Below, piece after piece: positions 7,394 to 14,545 of a stretch of 64,000 nt of DNA. Each line of letters begins with the position of its first letter. Position 1 is the stretch's first letter. Source of the DNA: Anaerolineae bacterium (lineage in GTDB: Bacteria > Chloroflexota > Anaerolineae > 4572-78 > J111); the NCBI GenBank assembly GCA_023382535.1, contig JAHDWA010000007.1, positions 62,001 through 126,000 of the forward strand, in the 5' to 3' direction. Both the position numbers and the translations under genes were made by a program. The notes beneath the pieces were generated by a model. It ran no database searches. It worked only from the letters and a program-made list of their open reading frames with translations, and was not told the DNA's origin.

Positions 7394-8119
7394 TCACTTC
7401 ACCGCTATCCAGCCGGCGAAATTCATCCAGCGCCAAAAGCAGTCAACCTGAGCAAAGCCGGCTTTGTGCAGCATCTCCTCGTTCCAATGGGCCGTGACTG
7501 GCACGAGCACTCCTTCCAGGCTGAGGCGCTTGCGCTCGATAGCCTCCTGGCTGTACCCATTCTCGGTCTTGAGATTGTGGTAGATGTCCACCATCAGGTC
7601 GTCGAGGTGAGCCGTGTCGCCGAGTATCTTCTCGACAAAAATCAGAGCGCCGCCTTCCACGGTAGATTCGCAGATGCGGCGTAAGATTTGTTGGCGGTAA
7701 TTGATGGGGATGAATTGCAGGGCCAGGACGCACATAGTTACACTGGCCCGCGCGCCAGGATAATGGGTACGTAGGTCAGCTTCCACGATTTCAACCACGT
7801 GGCAGTTGATGAAGCCCTCGAACCGCTCGCGGGCAGCCGCCAGCATGGGCTGGCTGACCTCGACGCCAATAAAGTGATTGGTTGCGCCGAACTTATCCAC
7901 CAGGGGGGCCATTGCCTCACCCCGGCTGCACCCGAGATCCACGATGTCGGTCTTGGGCTTGCGGTAGCGGCAGGCCAGCTCGAAACACGCCTGGCGCATC
8001 ACCGGATATTGAGGGATGCTGCGGACCAGCATGTTATCAAAAGCGTCGGTAACTTCGGTATCAAACTCCCAGCGCGTGCCAGGCTGAGTGTTGTCAATGA
8101 CGGCGACTTGGTTTGTCAT
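7394..8119 (-). CDS. CmoA-like SAM-dependent enzyme (carboxy-SAM synthase family)
   Basis: 241 residues that align along their whole length with CmoA, which makes carboxy-SAM for tRNA wobble-uridine modification. Motifs in order: AFDNMLVRSIPQY (27-38), motif I IVDLGCSRGEAM (59-70), IGVEVSQPMLAAA, LALQFIP (132-138), GGALIFVEKIL, then NGYSQEAIERKRLSLEGVL (187-205) and the closing FNFxxxIAxK-like MNFAGWIAVK. The NGYS..E...KR..LE block separates CmoA from ordinary methyltransferases. No CmoB partner is visible. It is flanked by ParB-like genes with ATGA coupling to 8116. Finding it in a phage packaging operon is unusual; it could act on tRNA or in a DNA or protein modification that uses carboxy-SAM. 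Confidence 0.78.
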   Translation of the reverse strand: MTNQVAVIDNTQPGTRWEFDTEVTDAFDNMLVRSIPQYPVMRQACFELACRYRKPKTDIVDLGCSRGEAMAPLVDKFGATNHFIGVEVSQPMLAAARERFEGFINCHVVEIVEADLRTHYPGARASVTMCVLALQFIPINYRQQILRRICESTVEGGALIFVEKILGDTAHLDDLMVDIYHNLKTENGYSQEAIERKRLSLEGVLVPVTAHWNEEMLHKAGFAQVDCFWRWMNFAGWIAVK

Positions 8120-8862
8120 ACGGCTGCCTCCTCTGGCAGGTCTTGCAACTGGGGCGCGATGTCGGACAGGTTGAACAGCCGGCGGCGCAGCACCCGCAGA
8201 ACCTCGGTGCTGTTCTCGCAGGCATCTTCAATCTCCCGAACCCAGGGTTCAAAGATGGCACGGGAGACATAGAACGAGTAGCGACCTACCCGCACCTTGA
8301 CTCCCTTATCCACCCGTTTGCCCCTGCGCACGCCCTTGATAATGAACTCGTCAAAAAGCTCCAGGTCAATCGCATCTACCGTGACCGGCAGCCAGCCTTC
8401 GGCGTTTTGCTCCTTGAGTAGTTGGACATAAGCCGCCTCGTCCCACATCTGGGTCATGTAGATCGCGGTGAAGTCGCCGCCGGCCATCGTCAGGTTGTTG
8501 TGGTCAATGGCAAAGGTGACGGCCGCTGTCTGGCTGGCCTGGTCCACACCGAACAGGACCGGGATAGCCCAATCACCGTCTTCGGTGACATCAATCCCGG
8601 ACGGCAGGGGCGCGTTCTGGTCTTTCAGGAATTTGAGGGCGTGGGTCCGGCCATTACCGAAGACGAGGCCCCCCTGGCCATCATTCAACGTAGCGTCGAA
8701 CTTGGGCGGGACCTGGAAGCCGTTTTTGGTAATGGCTTCGGCCAGCTTGGGAATGTCGTGTTTTTTGGGGTTGCGCTCCCATTCCCACTGGAGCGCGGTT
8801 GTGAGCGGCACGTACTTGAGTTCAAGTAGTACCTGGTCTGGTTTAAGTTTTACTTTTGCCAT
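8116..8862 (-). CDS. ParB/sulfiredoxin-fold protein (paralog of 5615-6517)
   Basis: 248 residues with the same fold and motifs as the 5615-6517 product: NPKKHDIPKLAEAITKNGF, LVFGNGRTHALKFL (about 72-85), DWAIPVLFG and FAIDHNNLTMAGG (about 121-133). A basic segment (VRRGKRVDKGVKVRVGRYSF) and a basic C-terminal helix replace the acidic linker of the paralog. Both end in a R-R-R-L-x-(I/N) helix. ATG at 8862 has a CGGAGG SD. The stop overlaps the CmoA-like start (ATGA). Substrate and reaction are unknown. Confidence 0.72.
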   Translation of the reverse strand: MAKVKLKPDQVLLELKYVPLTTALQWEWERNPKKHDIPKLAEAITKNGFQVPPKFDATLNDGQGGLVFGNGRTHALKFLKDQNAPLPSGIDVTEDGDWAIPVLFGVDQASQTAAVTFAIDHNNLTMAGGDFTAIYMTQMWDEAAYVQLLKEQNAEGWLPVTVDAIDLELFDEFIIKGVRRGKRVDKGVKVRVGRYSFYVSRAIFEPWVREIEDACENSTEVLRVLRRRLFNLSDIAPQLQDLPEEAAV

Positions 8863-8877
8863 AACACCTCCGAGAGA

Positions 8878-8946
8878 TAAAAAATGGTGGCCACCCCCCA
8901 TAAAGGGGACCTGGACCCAATGAGGGTGCAGGCTGAGGTGGCCACC
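8878..8946 (-). terminator. Intrinsic terminator or attenuator with a palindromic stem
   Basis: GGTGGCCACC occurs at 8937-8946 and again at 8886-8895. On the minus strand the two copies can pair into a 10-bp GC-rich stem around a loop of about 41 nt, followed directly by ATTTTTTA (8878-8885). That is a rho-independent terminator layout. It lies between the secreted-type protein gene (9039) and the ParB-like gene (8862), so it probably lowers expression of the downstream half of the operon. Confidence 0.6.
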
Positions 8947-8949
8947 GTT

Positions 8950-9033
8950 TTAAGTTGGATAGCAGCCGGATGGCTGCAACGCTTAAGTAGCTAGGTTAAT
9001 TTGCCTCCGCTGTGTCCTGAGCTTGCCGAAGGG
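8950..9033 (-). other. Structured intergenic segment with hairpin and a REP-like motif
   Basis: A second stem-loop, GCAGCC/GGCTGC at 8962-8977 enclosed by TTAAG/CTTAA arms at 8950 and 8982, lies just ahead of the terminator hairpin. At 9016-9033 the sequence CCTGAGCTTGCCGAAGGG resembles a short repeat (CCTTCGxCAAGCTCAGG) common in many bacterial genomes. Together with the terminator this 155-bp gap is unusually structured for an operon whose genes otherwise overlap. Confidence 0.45.
9016..9033. repeat. REP-like bacterial repeat CCTGAGCTTGCCGAAGGG
   Basis: The sequence matches a short repeat element (CCTTCGxCAAGCTCAGG in reverse) that I have seen scattered in many bacterial genomes. It lies just after the stop of the 9039-9572 gene. 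Confidence 0.45.
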
Positions 9034-9038
9034 CCGTG

Positions 9039-9572
9039 TCAGTTGAGAAGCTGGGCGCTGACGGTGTAGGTAATAGGATTGGCTGTGCTATGAATCATCC
9101 GTACCCGCCAGGCAGGCGGCAAGGGATAACTCCGGGTCTGGGTGACATCATCCGCCGCGTTTCCAGCCCCGGGATAAATAAGGTAGGTCGCGCTGCCGGT
9201 TGCATCCAGGCCGCTGGTGGCGGTGAAGATGCTGCGATAGTTGCCGCTGACCATGTCCTTCGCCTGGACTGCCAGGGTCGCGGTGACAGTCCCGCTAACC
9301 CCACTGACGTTGACCAGGAAGTAAGCGCCGCGCACGTTCAGGTTTTCCTGGAGGTTGGTGTAGTCCTGGCTGGCGGTGGTCTGAGTTCGGGCCGCCGATG
9401 ACAGGACCGTGACGAGCCGGCCGGTGGATTGGGCCTGACCGAAAGGGACAAGCGTGAAAATCAGCGTGGACACGAGTAAATAAATCAAGGCGATCTGCCA
9501 CACGATCCGGGTCGGGAGACCGTCAGGCGTGGCGATCCCGCACCGAACTAAATAATTCAAAACTCGTTGCAT
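9039..9572 (-). CDS. Membrane-anchored or secreted beta-sandwich phage protein
   Basis: 177 residues from the ATG at 9572 (SD AAGGAGGACCC). A basic N-terminus is followed by one strong hydrophobic span (IVWQIALIYLLVSTLIFTLV, about 22-41) ending in FGQAQ, which could be a signal peptide or an anchor. The rest is beta-rich: NVRGAYFLVNVSGVSGTVTATL, KDMVSGNYRSIFTATSG, YLIYPG, and the closing PPAWRVRMIHSTANPITYTVSAQLL. The soluble part matches a common phage family of unknown role with the G-x-Y-x-x-L/I ... Y-P-G ... W-R-V pattern. A transmembrane N-terminus on it is unusual. Confidence 0.65.
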   Translation of the reverse strand: MQRVLNYLVRCGIATPDGLPTRIVWQIALIYLLVSTLIFTLVPFGQAQSTGRLVTVLSSAARTQTTASQDYTNLQENLNVRGAYFLVNVSGVSGTVTATLAVQAKDMVSGNYRSIFTATSGLDATGSATYLIYPGAGNAADDVTQTRSYPLPPAWRVRMIHSTANPITYTVSAQLLN

Positions 9573-9760
9573 GGGTCCTCCTTGCTTGTTAGATTGCATA
9601 GTTTGGGTTTAAGCCGGCGGTCTGGGGACACCGGGCCGTAGCAGAGGATTAGCTGCCGTAGGGCATACTGGTGGGCCTCCAAGAACACGCGGTCCTGGGC
9701 AGGCAGTTCCAGGAGGGCAAGGCCGAGTTGGGGCTTAGTCATTTGGATCTGATTGTTCAT
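9557..9760 (-). CDS. Small helical protein of unknown function
   Basis: 67 residues if started at the ATG at 9760; an ATG at 9742 (MTKPQLGLALLEL) that overlaps the upstream stop by 8 bp is at least as likely. Mostly one amphipathic helix (LELPAQDRVFLEAHQYALRQ). The end overlaps the start of the secreted-type protein gene by 16 bp. I do not recognise it. Confidence 0.45.
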   Translation of the reverse strand: MNNQIQMTKPQLGLALLELPAQDRVFLEAHQYALRQLILCYGPVSPDRRLKPKLCNLTSKEDPCNEF

Positions 9761-9998
9761 TGGCAGGAGTAGAATCGGCTGGCTGCTGGGTAAAGGAAGG
9801 GTGCGCCACCGGGGGCAGCTTGAGTAAAACCCGGCGCGTCTCGCCGGGGGGGACAACGACAGGTTGAGCGAACTTAAAGACAACGCCGTACCGCCGGCGC
9901 TGGGGCCGGCGGAGCAGGAAACGAAGGAAGTTCAGGAATCGCTCTTTGAGCGATTGAGGCAAGGGTGTGATCTGTCCCTCAATGGGCTGATTGGACAT
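9735..9998 (-). CDS. Small basic protein of unknown function
   Basis: 87 residues starting at the ATG at 9998 after GGGGGA. The middle is strongly basic (SLKERFLNFLRFLLRRPQRRR), and then a short beta segment (YGVVFKFAQPVVVPPGETRRVLLKLP) has the look of a jelly-roll edge. The tail is polar and disordered. Possibly a DNA- or membrane-associated virion protein; no family recognised. Confidence 0.55.
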   Translation of the reverse strand: MSNQPIEGQITPLPQSLKERFLNFLRFLLRRPQRRRYGVVFKFAQPVVVPPGETRRVLLKLPPVAHPSFTQQPADSTPANEQSDPND

Positions 9999-10206
9999 GG
10001 TCCCCCTTTTTTCGTTCAAACCATCGTCGGACAGCCGTGGCAACAGGGGTAGGCATAACGAATCTACCTAGAAGATCGCGGTCATCGTTTGCCTCGATCA
10101 GCGCCTGTCGCACTGGCCAGTCCTCGCGAATGGCCCGTTCCATGCGGGAAATCCTATAATGATCAGTGTCAATTGCAAAAGTCCGGCGGGAATCTAGCTT
10201 CATCAA
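9979..10206 (-). CDS. Small protein, first gene of the packaging operon
   Basis: 75 residues (MMKLDSRRTFAIDTDHYR ... RRWFERKKGD), basic at the C-terminus and mostly helical. It is the first gene after the 10,235-10,261 promoter and overlaps the next gene by 20 bp. Family unknown. Confidence 0.5.
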   Translation of the reverse strand: MMKLDSRRTFAIDTDHYRISRMERAIREDWPVRQALIEANDDRDLLGRFVMPTPVATAVRRWFERKKGDHVQSAH

Positions 10207-10234
10207 ACACCTGTTACACTGCGTTACAGAACAA

Positions 10235-10261
10235 TGTATAACAGAATCGGTTTGATGTCAA
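10235..10261 (-). promoter_or_regulatory. Promoter of the packaging operon
   Basis: On the minus strand TTGACA (10256-10261) lies 15 bp before TATACA (10235-10240), which also has a TGT extended -10 element. It faces the 10206 gene about 30 bp away. Downstream, the direct repeat TGTAAC-x4-TGTAAC sits in the leader and could be an operator. It lacks the AGATATATATCT palindrome of the other operon promoters, so this operon is probably controlled differently. Confidence 0.6.
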
Positions 10262-10290
10262 GAAGCATCAAAAAGTTGTCTGCATTTTTA

Positions 10291-10315
10291 ACAAAAAACC
10301 CGCTAAAAGGCGGGG
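10291..10315 (-). terminator. Rho-independent terminator
   Basis: On the minus strand, CCCCGCC-TTTTA-GCGGG is followed by TTTTTTGTT. It ends transcription of the 10359-10595 gene just before the packaging-operon promoter. Confidence 0.75.
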
Positions 10316-10358
10316 CTTAGGGGTACTTTTGTGGCTTTGCCAGGGGAGAGAACTGAAT

Positions 10359-10595
10359 TTACTCGCCCTCAGTTCTGGTAACATCCAGTTCGATAACACG
10401 GCGAGCATATTCGGCCAGCAAATCGGCTGCATCCTGTTGCTTCAGTTCGACCAGCAGGCGATAGACTTTAACCAGAGCATGGTCGTCCATCGCGTTTAGC
10501 ATCTCCCAGCTAATGGCCTCACTGGACAACTGGCTCATACGCCGGGGGGTGGCGGATACACCGCCCGCATTATATTGTTCGCGCGTCTCGCTCAT
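10359..10595 (-). CDS. Small helical protein of unknown function
   Basis: 78 residues (SD GAGGATGCT before the ATG at 10595). The first 25 are polar; the rest forms two amphipathic helices (WEMLNAMDDHALVKVYRLLV and DAADLLAEYARRVIEL). It is a single-gene unit with its own terminator, at the border with the plus-strand cargo island. Confidence 0.6.
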   Translation of the reverse strand: MSETREQYNAGGVSATPRRMSQLSSEAISWEMLNAMDDHALVKVYRLLVELKQQDAADLLAEYARRVIELDVTRTEGE

Positions 10596-10678
10596 AGCAT
10601 CCTCACTTATTATTGACCAATTTGCCCACTCGTATTTTTAGGGTTGTCATTAAGACCAAAGGCGTGGTACAATGGATT

Positions 10679-10735
10679 TGCAAAACAAAGACCCCCAGTC
10701 GTCAAACATTCAGGGGTCTTTGTCTGTTTTGCTTT
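10679..10735. repeat. Long imperfect inverted repeat at the cargo-island border
   Basis: Arms GCAAAACA-AAGACCCC (10680-10695) and GGGGTCTTTG..TGTTTTGC (10713-10732) pair over about 16 positions with a small bulge. It lies between divergent genes, so a terminator is not needed here. It may mark the left end of the inserted island or be a relic of a mobile element. Confidence 0.55.
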
Positions 10736-10843
10736 GACCAGGTATGTTGCTGGCCATTTTGTTGTGTGGACATGGTAACATAGGGGGGCTAGTTGGTCAA
10801 GGTCTGATTCTAAAATCGAGGAAGCGAGAGAGGCGCCTAAAGA

Positions 10844-11140
10844 ATGAACCAGCGTGACAAACTTAAGCTTTTTAAGCCTTATTTTCTGATTCTGCATCCA
10901 CAGACTGGCAAGACGGCTGTATATAACCGTAAGTATGAAAAGATGTTTGAGGCTGCTTCAGCCGAACTGATCGGCTACGCGGTTAAACACAACACGCAGG
11001 TAGCTCCTGGATTTGGTTTAACCAAGCCGGAACAACAGCCGTCCTGGATAAGTGAAGAGATTAAAGAACAGTGTATTGGATACCACCTTTATTCCGATAC
11101 TTCCACTACCCCCCAGATTAAAAAGATCCCTGAAAGCTAA
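10844..11140 (+). CDS. Hypothetical protein at the start of the cargo island
   Basis: 98 residues, lower GC than the phage genes around it. Reads FLILHPQTGKTAVYNRKYEK, then a helix (MFEAASAELIGYAVKHN) and a polar tail. A weak purine-rich stretch precedes the ATG. No family recognised. It is the first gene on the plus strand and may form a transcription unit with the restriction-modification gene 69 bp downstream. Confidence 0.5.
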   Translation: MNQRDKLKLFKPYFLILHPQTGKTAVYNRKYEKMFEAASAELIGYAVKHNTQVAPGFGLTKPEQQPSWISEEIKEQCIGYHLYSDTSTTPQIKKIPES

Positions 11141-11209
11141 CTCATTCCAACAACGAGTCTTGCTCGCACGGCAAGAAATTGATAAGGAGAGTTAAGCAAG
11201 TTTACCACG

Positions 11210-14032
11210 ATGCCAACAAAACTAACCCCCCAAGAGTTTGTAGCCAAGTGGCATGAAGCAGCCCTCAAGGAACGATCTAGTGCCCAGGAGCATTTCATTG
11301 ATCTCTGCCGACTGGTCGGGCACCCGACCCCGGTAGAGGATGACCCTACCGGCGAAAGGTTCACGTTTGAAGCTGGGGCAGGGAAACAAAAAGGGGGGCA
11401 AGGGTGGGCCGATGTCTGGAAAAAAGGTTACTTTGCCTGGGAGTACAAAGGCAAGCATGCTGACCTCGACAAAGCCTATCAGCAGTTGCTTCAATACCGG
11501 GAGACGCTGCTAAACCCACCTCTCTTGATCGTCTCTGATATGGACTCCATCGTCATCCATACCAACTTTACCAACACAGCCAAACGGATCGAGCGACTTG
11601 CGCTGGAGGACCTGCTCCAGCCGAATGGCCTGGCCATGCTGCGGGCCGTGTTTTACAACCCGGATGTCTTTCGTGCTCCACAAACCACCGAACAGGTCAC
11701 TCAGGCCGCGGCTAAGGAATTTGCCCGGCTGGCTGAGTTGCTTCGCAAATATGGGGAGGACCCCCACCGCATTGCTCACTTCCTGATCCGGCTGCTTTTC
11801 TGCCTCTTTGCCGAAGATATTGGACTGCTGCCGGAGCGGATTTTCAACCGGCTGGTCACCCGAACCCGCCGAGATGCCGCGGCTTTTACCAGCCAGCTCC
11901 GCCAACTGTTTGCAGCAATGGCCGTTGGCGATTGGTTTGGGATTGATAAGATTGCTCACTTCGATGGAGGCTTGTTTGATGATGATTTTGTTTTGACCCT
12001 GGACAGTGAAGGCATGGACATCCTGGCTAAAATCGCCGGGATGGACTGGTCGAGTATCGAACCCTCTGTTTTAGGCACGCTCTTTGAACGCAGTCTCGAC
12101 CCGTCCAAGCGGGCACAGTTGGGAGCGCATTACACCAGTAAAGAGGATATTTTGTTGATTGTCGAGCCGGTCTTGATGGCTCCGCTGCGGCGGCGATGGG
12201 CCGAAGTGCAAGCTCAGGCCCAGGCCCTGGCCGAGCGCCGGGATAGGCTTCAGGGTATTGAGGGTCAAGCGCCATCGCCAGAGGTCAGGAGAGAACGCAC
12301 CAGGCTGCAAAAGGAACTAACCGCCCTATTGACCGGCTTTGCCGACGAAATTGGTCAGGTCAGAGTCCTGGACCCCGCTTGTGGAAGCGGTAACTTCCTC
12401 TACGTTGCCCTGAAGCAACTGCTCGACCTGGAAAAGGAGGTTGTCACCCTGGCCTGGAATTTGAAAGTGGGCCGCTTCTTCCCCTCTGTTTCTCCGGCTC
12501 AATTGTTCGGGATTGAGATAAACCCCTACGCCCACGAACTGGCCCAGGCGACGGTCTGGATTGGTTATATCCAATGGCTGCGGGACAATGGCTTTGGCGA
12601 CCCGAGCGAGCCGATTTTGAAGCCTTTGCACAATATTGTGCAGATGGATGCTATTTTAGCCTATGATGAGCAGGGGCACCCAGTGGAACCGGAGTGGCCC
12701 GAGGCTGATGTGGTTATTAGTAACCCCCCATTTTTGGGTGATAAGCGGATGCGTACAGAACTTGGTGACAAATATGTTGATGACCTTCGCCGTTTTTATG
12801 CTGATCGTCTTTCTGGCCAGAGCGATTTAGTATGTTATTGGTTTGAGAAAGCTCGTGCTTTGATCGTGAGTGGACAATCAAAACGAGCCGGATTATTAGC
12901 AACTAACTCTATCCGTAGTGGAACTAACCGCCGTGCCCTAGAACGCATAAAAGAGAGTGGTGATATATTTATGGCTTGGAGTGATAGGGCTTGGATACTC
13001 GATGGAGCAGCAGTACGAGTATCTATGGTCGGATTTGATAATGGAACGGAGAAGGAACGAACACTGGATGGAAATAAAGTATCACAAATAAATCCCGATT
13101 TAACTTCCCTGGTTGATATTACAAATGCCTTAACGCTTCCTGAAAATAAAGGTATTTGTTTTCTTGGAATGATGAAAGCTGGACCTTTCGACCTTGATAC
13201 ACAAACCGCCCAAAATATGCTAAAGGCTCCGCTTAATCCAAATGGTCGGCCAAATTCTGATGTAGTGAAACGTAGATTAGGGGGACAAGATGTAGTAAAA
13301 AGGCCACGTGATATTTGGATTATTGATTTTGGTGTAGATACAACGGAGACAGAAGCATCATTTTATGAAATACCTTTTGAGTATGTGAAACGGCATGTGA
13401 AACCACTTAGAGACAATAACAGGCGTGATAGTATGAGGGTTAAATGGTGGATACATGGCGAACCAAGACGAGGGTTAAGAGAGGCAACAAAAAATCTGAA
13501 CCGTTGCATAGTAACTCCCGAAGTAGCAAAGCATCGGATTTTTGTCTGGATGGATACCTCAATCATTCCAGACCATAAATTACACGTTTTTGCCCGCGAT
13601 GACAACTATTTTTTTGGAGTGCTTCAAAGCCACGTACATGAAATTTGGTCTTTAGCACAAGGCTCTTGGTTGGGTGTTGGCAATGACCCAAGCTACTCAT
13701 CATCACGCACCTTTGAAACCTTCCCTTTTCCCTGGCCGCCCGGCCAAGAACCGGCCAATGATCCCCGTGTTGAAACTATTGCACAGGCCGCTCGCGAATT
13801 GGTTGAGAAACGGGATAACTGGCTCAATCCGCCTGACGCAAGTGAGGAAGTTCTCAAAAAGCGCACCCTGACCAACCTCTACAACCAGCGCCCCACCTGG
13901 CTTGACCTGGCCCACCAAAAGCTAGACCGCGCCGTTTTTGACGCCTACGGCTGGCCCCACGATTTGAGCGACGAGGAGATTTTAGCCAGGCTGCTGGCCC
14001 TAAATCTGGAACGGGCTGGCCCGCCACGGTAG
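11210..14032 (+). CDS. MmeI-like combined restriction endonuclease and N6-adenine methyltransferase (type IIL/IIG)
   Basis: 940 residues, full family length. An N-terminal PD-(D/E)XK nuclease has Asp68 and E78-Y-K80 within GWADVWKKGYFAWEYKG. A helical connector (about 170-380) follows. The methyltransferase has motif I VLDPACGSGNF (about 386-396) and motif IV NPPF (about 505-508), the N6-adenine signature. A target-recognition region and the conserved FETFPFPW segment (near 840) come next. One polypeptide thus cuts and methylates. The stretch from NPPF to FETFPFP (about 12,700-13,690) is visibly AT-richer than the rest, as if the recognition domain was swapped in. No separate specificity subunit is needed. 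In a phage or prophage it would protect against rivals or stabilise the element. Confidence 0.88.
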   Translation: MPTKLTPQEFVAKWHEAALKERSSAQEHFIDLCRLVGHPTPVEDDPTGERFTFEAGAGKQKGGQGWADVWKKGYFAWEYKGKHADLDKAYQQLLQYRETLLNPPLLIVSDMDSIVIHTNFTNTAKRIERLALEDLLQPNGLAMLRAVFYNPDVFRAPQTTEQVTQAAAKEFARLAELLRKYGEDPHRIAHFLIRLLFCLFAEDIGLLPERIFNRLVTRTRRDAAAFTSQLRQLFAAMAVGDWFGIDKIAHFDGGLFDDDFVLTLDSEGMDILAKIAGMDWSSIEPSVLGTLFERSLDPSKRAQLGAHYTSKEDILLIVEPVLMAPLRRRWAEVQAQAQALAERRDRLQGIEGQAPSPEVRRERTRLQKELTALLTGFADEIGQVRVLDPACGSGNFLYVALKQLLDLEKEVVTLAWNLKVGRFFPSVSPAQLFGIEINPYAHELAQATVWIGYIQWLRDNGFGDPSEPILKPLHNIVQMDAILAYDEQGHPVEPEWPEADVVISNPPFLGDKRMRTELGDKYVDDLRRFYADRLSGQSDLVCYWFEKARALIVSGQSKRAGLLATNSIRSGTNRRALERIKESGDIFMAWSDRAWILDGAAVRVSMVGFDNGTEKERTLDGNKVSQINPDLTSLVDITNALTLPENKGICFLGMMKAGPFDLDTQTAQNMLKAPLNPNGRPNSDVVKRRLGGQDVVKRPRDIWIIDFGVDTTETEASFYEIPFEYVKRHVKPLRDNNRRDSMRVKWWIHGEPRRGLREATKNLNRCIVTPEVAKHRIFVWMDTSIIPDHKLHVFARDDNYFFGVLQSHVHEIWSLAQGSWLGVGNDPSYSSSRTFETFPFPWPPGQEPANDPRVETIAQAARELVEKRDNWLNPPDASEEVLKKRTLTNLYNQRPTWLDLAHQKLDRAVFDAYGWPHDLSDEEILARLLALNLERAGPPR

Positions 14033-14088
14033 CCGGGCAGGCCCAGCCGTGCGGCAGGCATTGCTGGCGGAACAGGGGGATTTGTTTA

Positions 14089-14466
14089 ATGGCTGTTATC
14101 TTAATTGTTGACGACGATCAATCCATGCGAGACCTCATTTCCGCACTTTTAGGCTCAACTTATCAGGTGGTGACGGCAACGGATGCCACTGAAGCGCTCT
14201 CCCAGGCTTACCTGGCCCGGCCCGATCTGGTCCTGCTCGATCTCAACCTGAGAAGACATCACGATGGCCTGGAGGTCTGCCGGGCCTTGCGCCGGGAATC
14301 CGACCCGGCCCTGGCCCGGGTTCCGATTGTGATCATCACCGGTTACGATGACCAGAAAACTGAAAGTGCCGCGCTGTCAGCCGGAGCCAACAGTTATCTC
14401 ACCAAGCCAATCAGTGGCTCTGACCTCCGAACCCTGGTTAGCCGGCTGCTGGCGAGGAAGGGATAG
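14089..14466 (+). CDS. Stand-alone response-regulator receiver domain
   Basis: 125 residues, a complete CheY-like receiver with no output domain. Acidic pocket Asp8-Asp9-Asp10, phosphoacceptor Asp51 (LVLLDLNL), Thr84 (IITG) and Lys106 (TKP) are all present. It would pass a phosphoryl signal by protein contact. No histidine kinase is in the window, so its partner must be a host protein. SD-like AGGGGGA lies before the ATG. It sits 56 bp after the restriction-modification gene, the same way round. Confidence 0.9.
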   Translation: MAVILIVDDDQSMRDLISALLGSTYQVVTATDATEALSQAYLARPDLVLLDLNLRRHHDGLEVCRALRRESDPALARVPIVIITGYDDQKTESAALSAGANSYLTKPISGSDLRTLVSRLLARKG

Positions 14467-14545
14467 GCCAACACGAGCCTCCGCCAGCCGGCTTGGATCT
14501 CGCCTGATTCGATATAAAAACAGACGGAACGTCCAAATACACGTA

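Noticed and set aside
10610..10897. A minus-strand gene upstream of the cargo island
   Set aside because: It runs through the long inverted repeat, has no SD, and reads as low-quality sequence; the plus-strand frame at 10844 is better supported.
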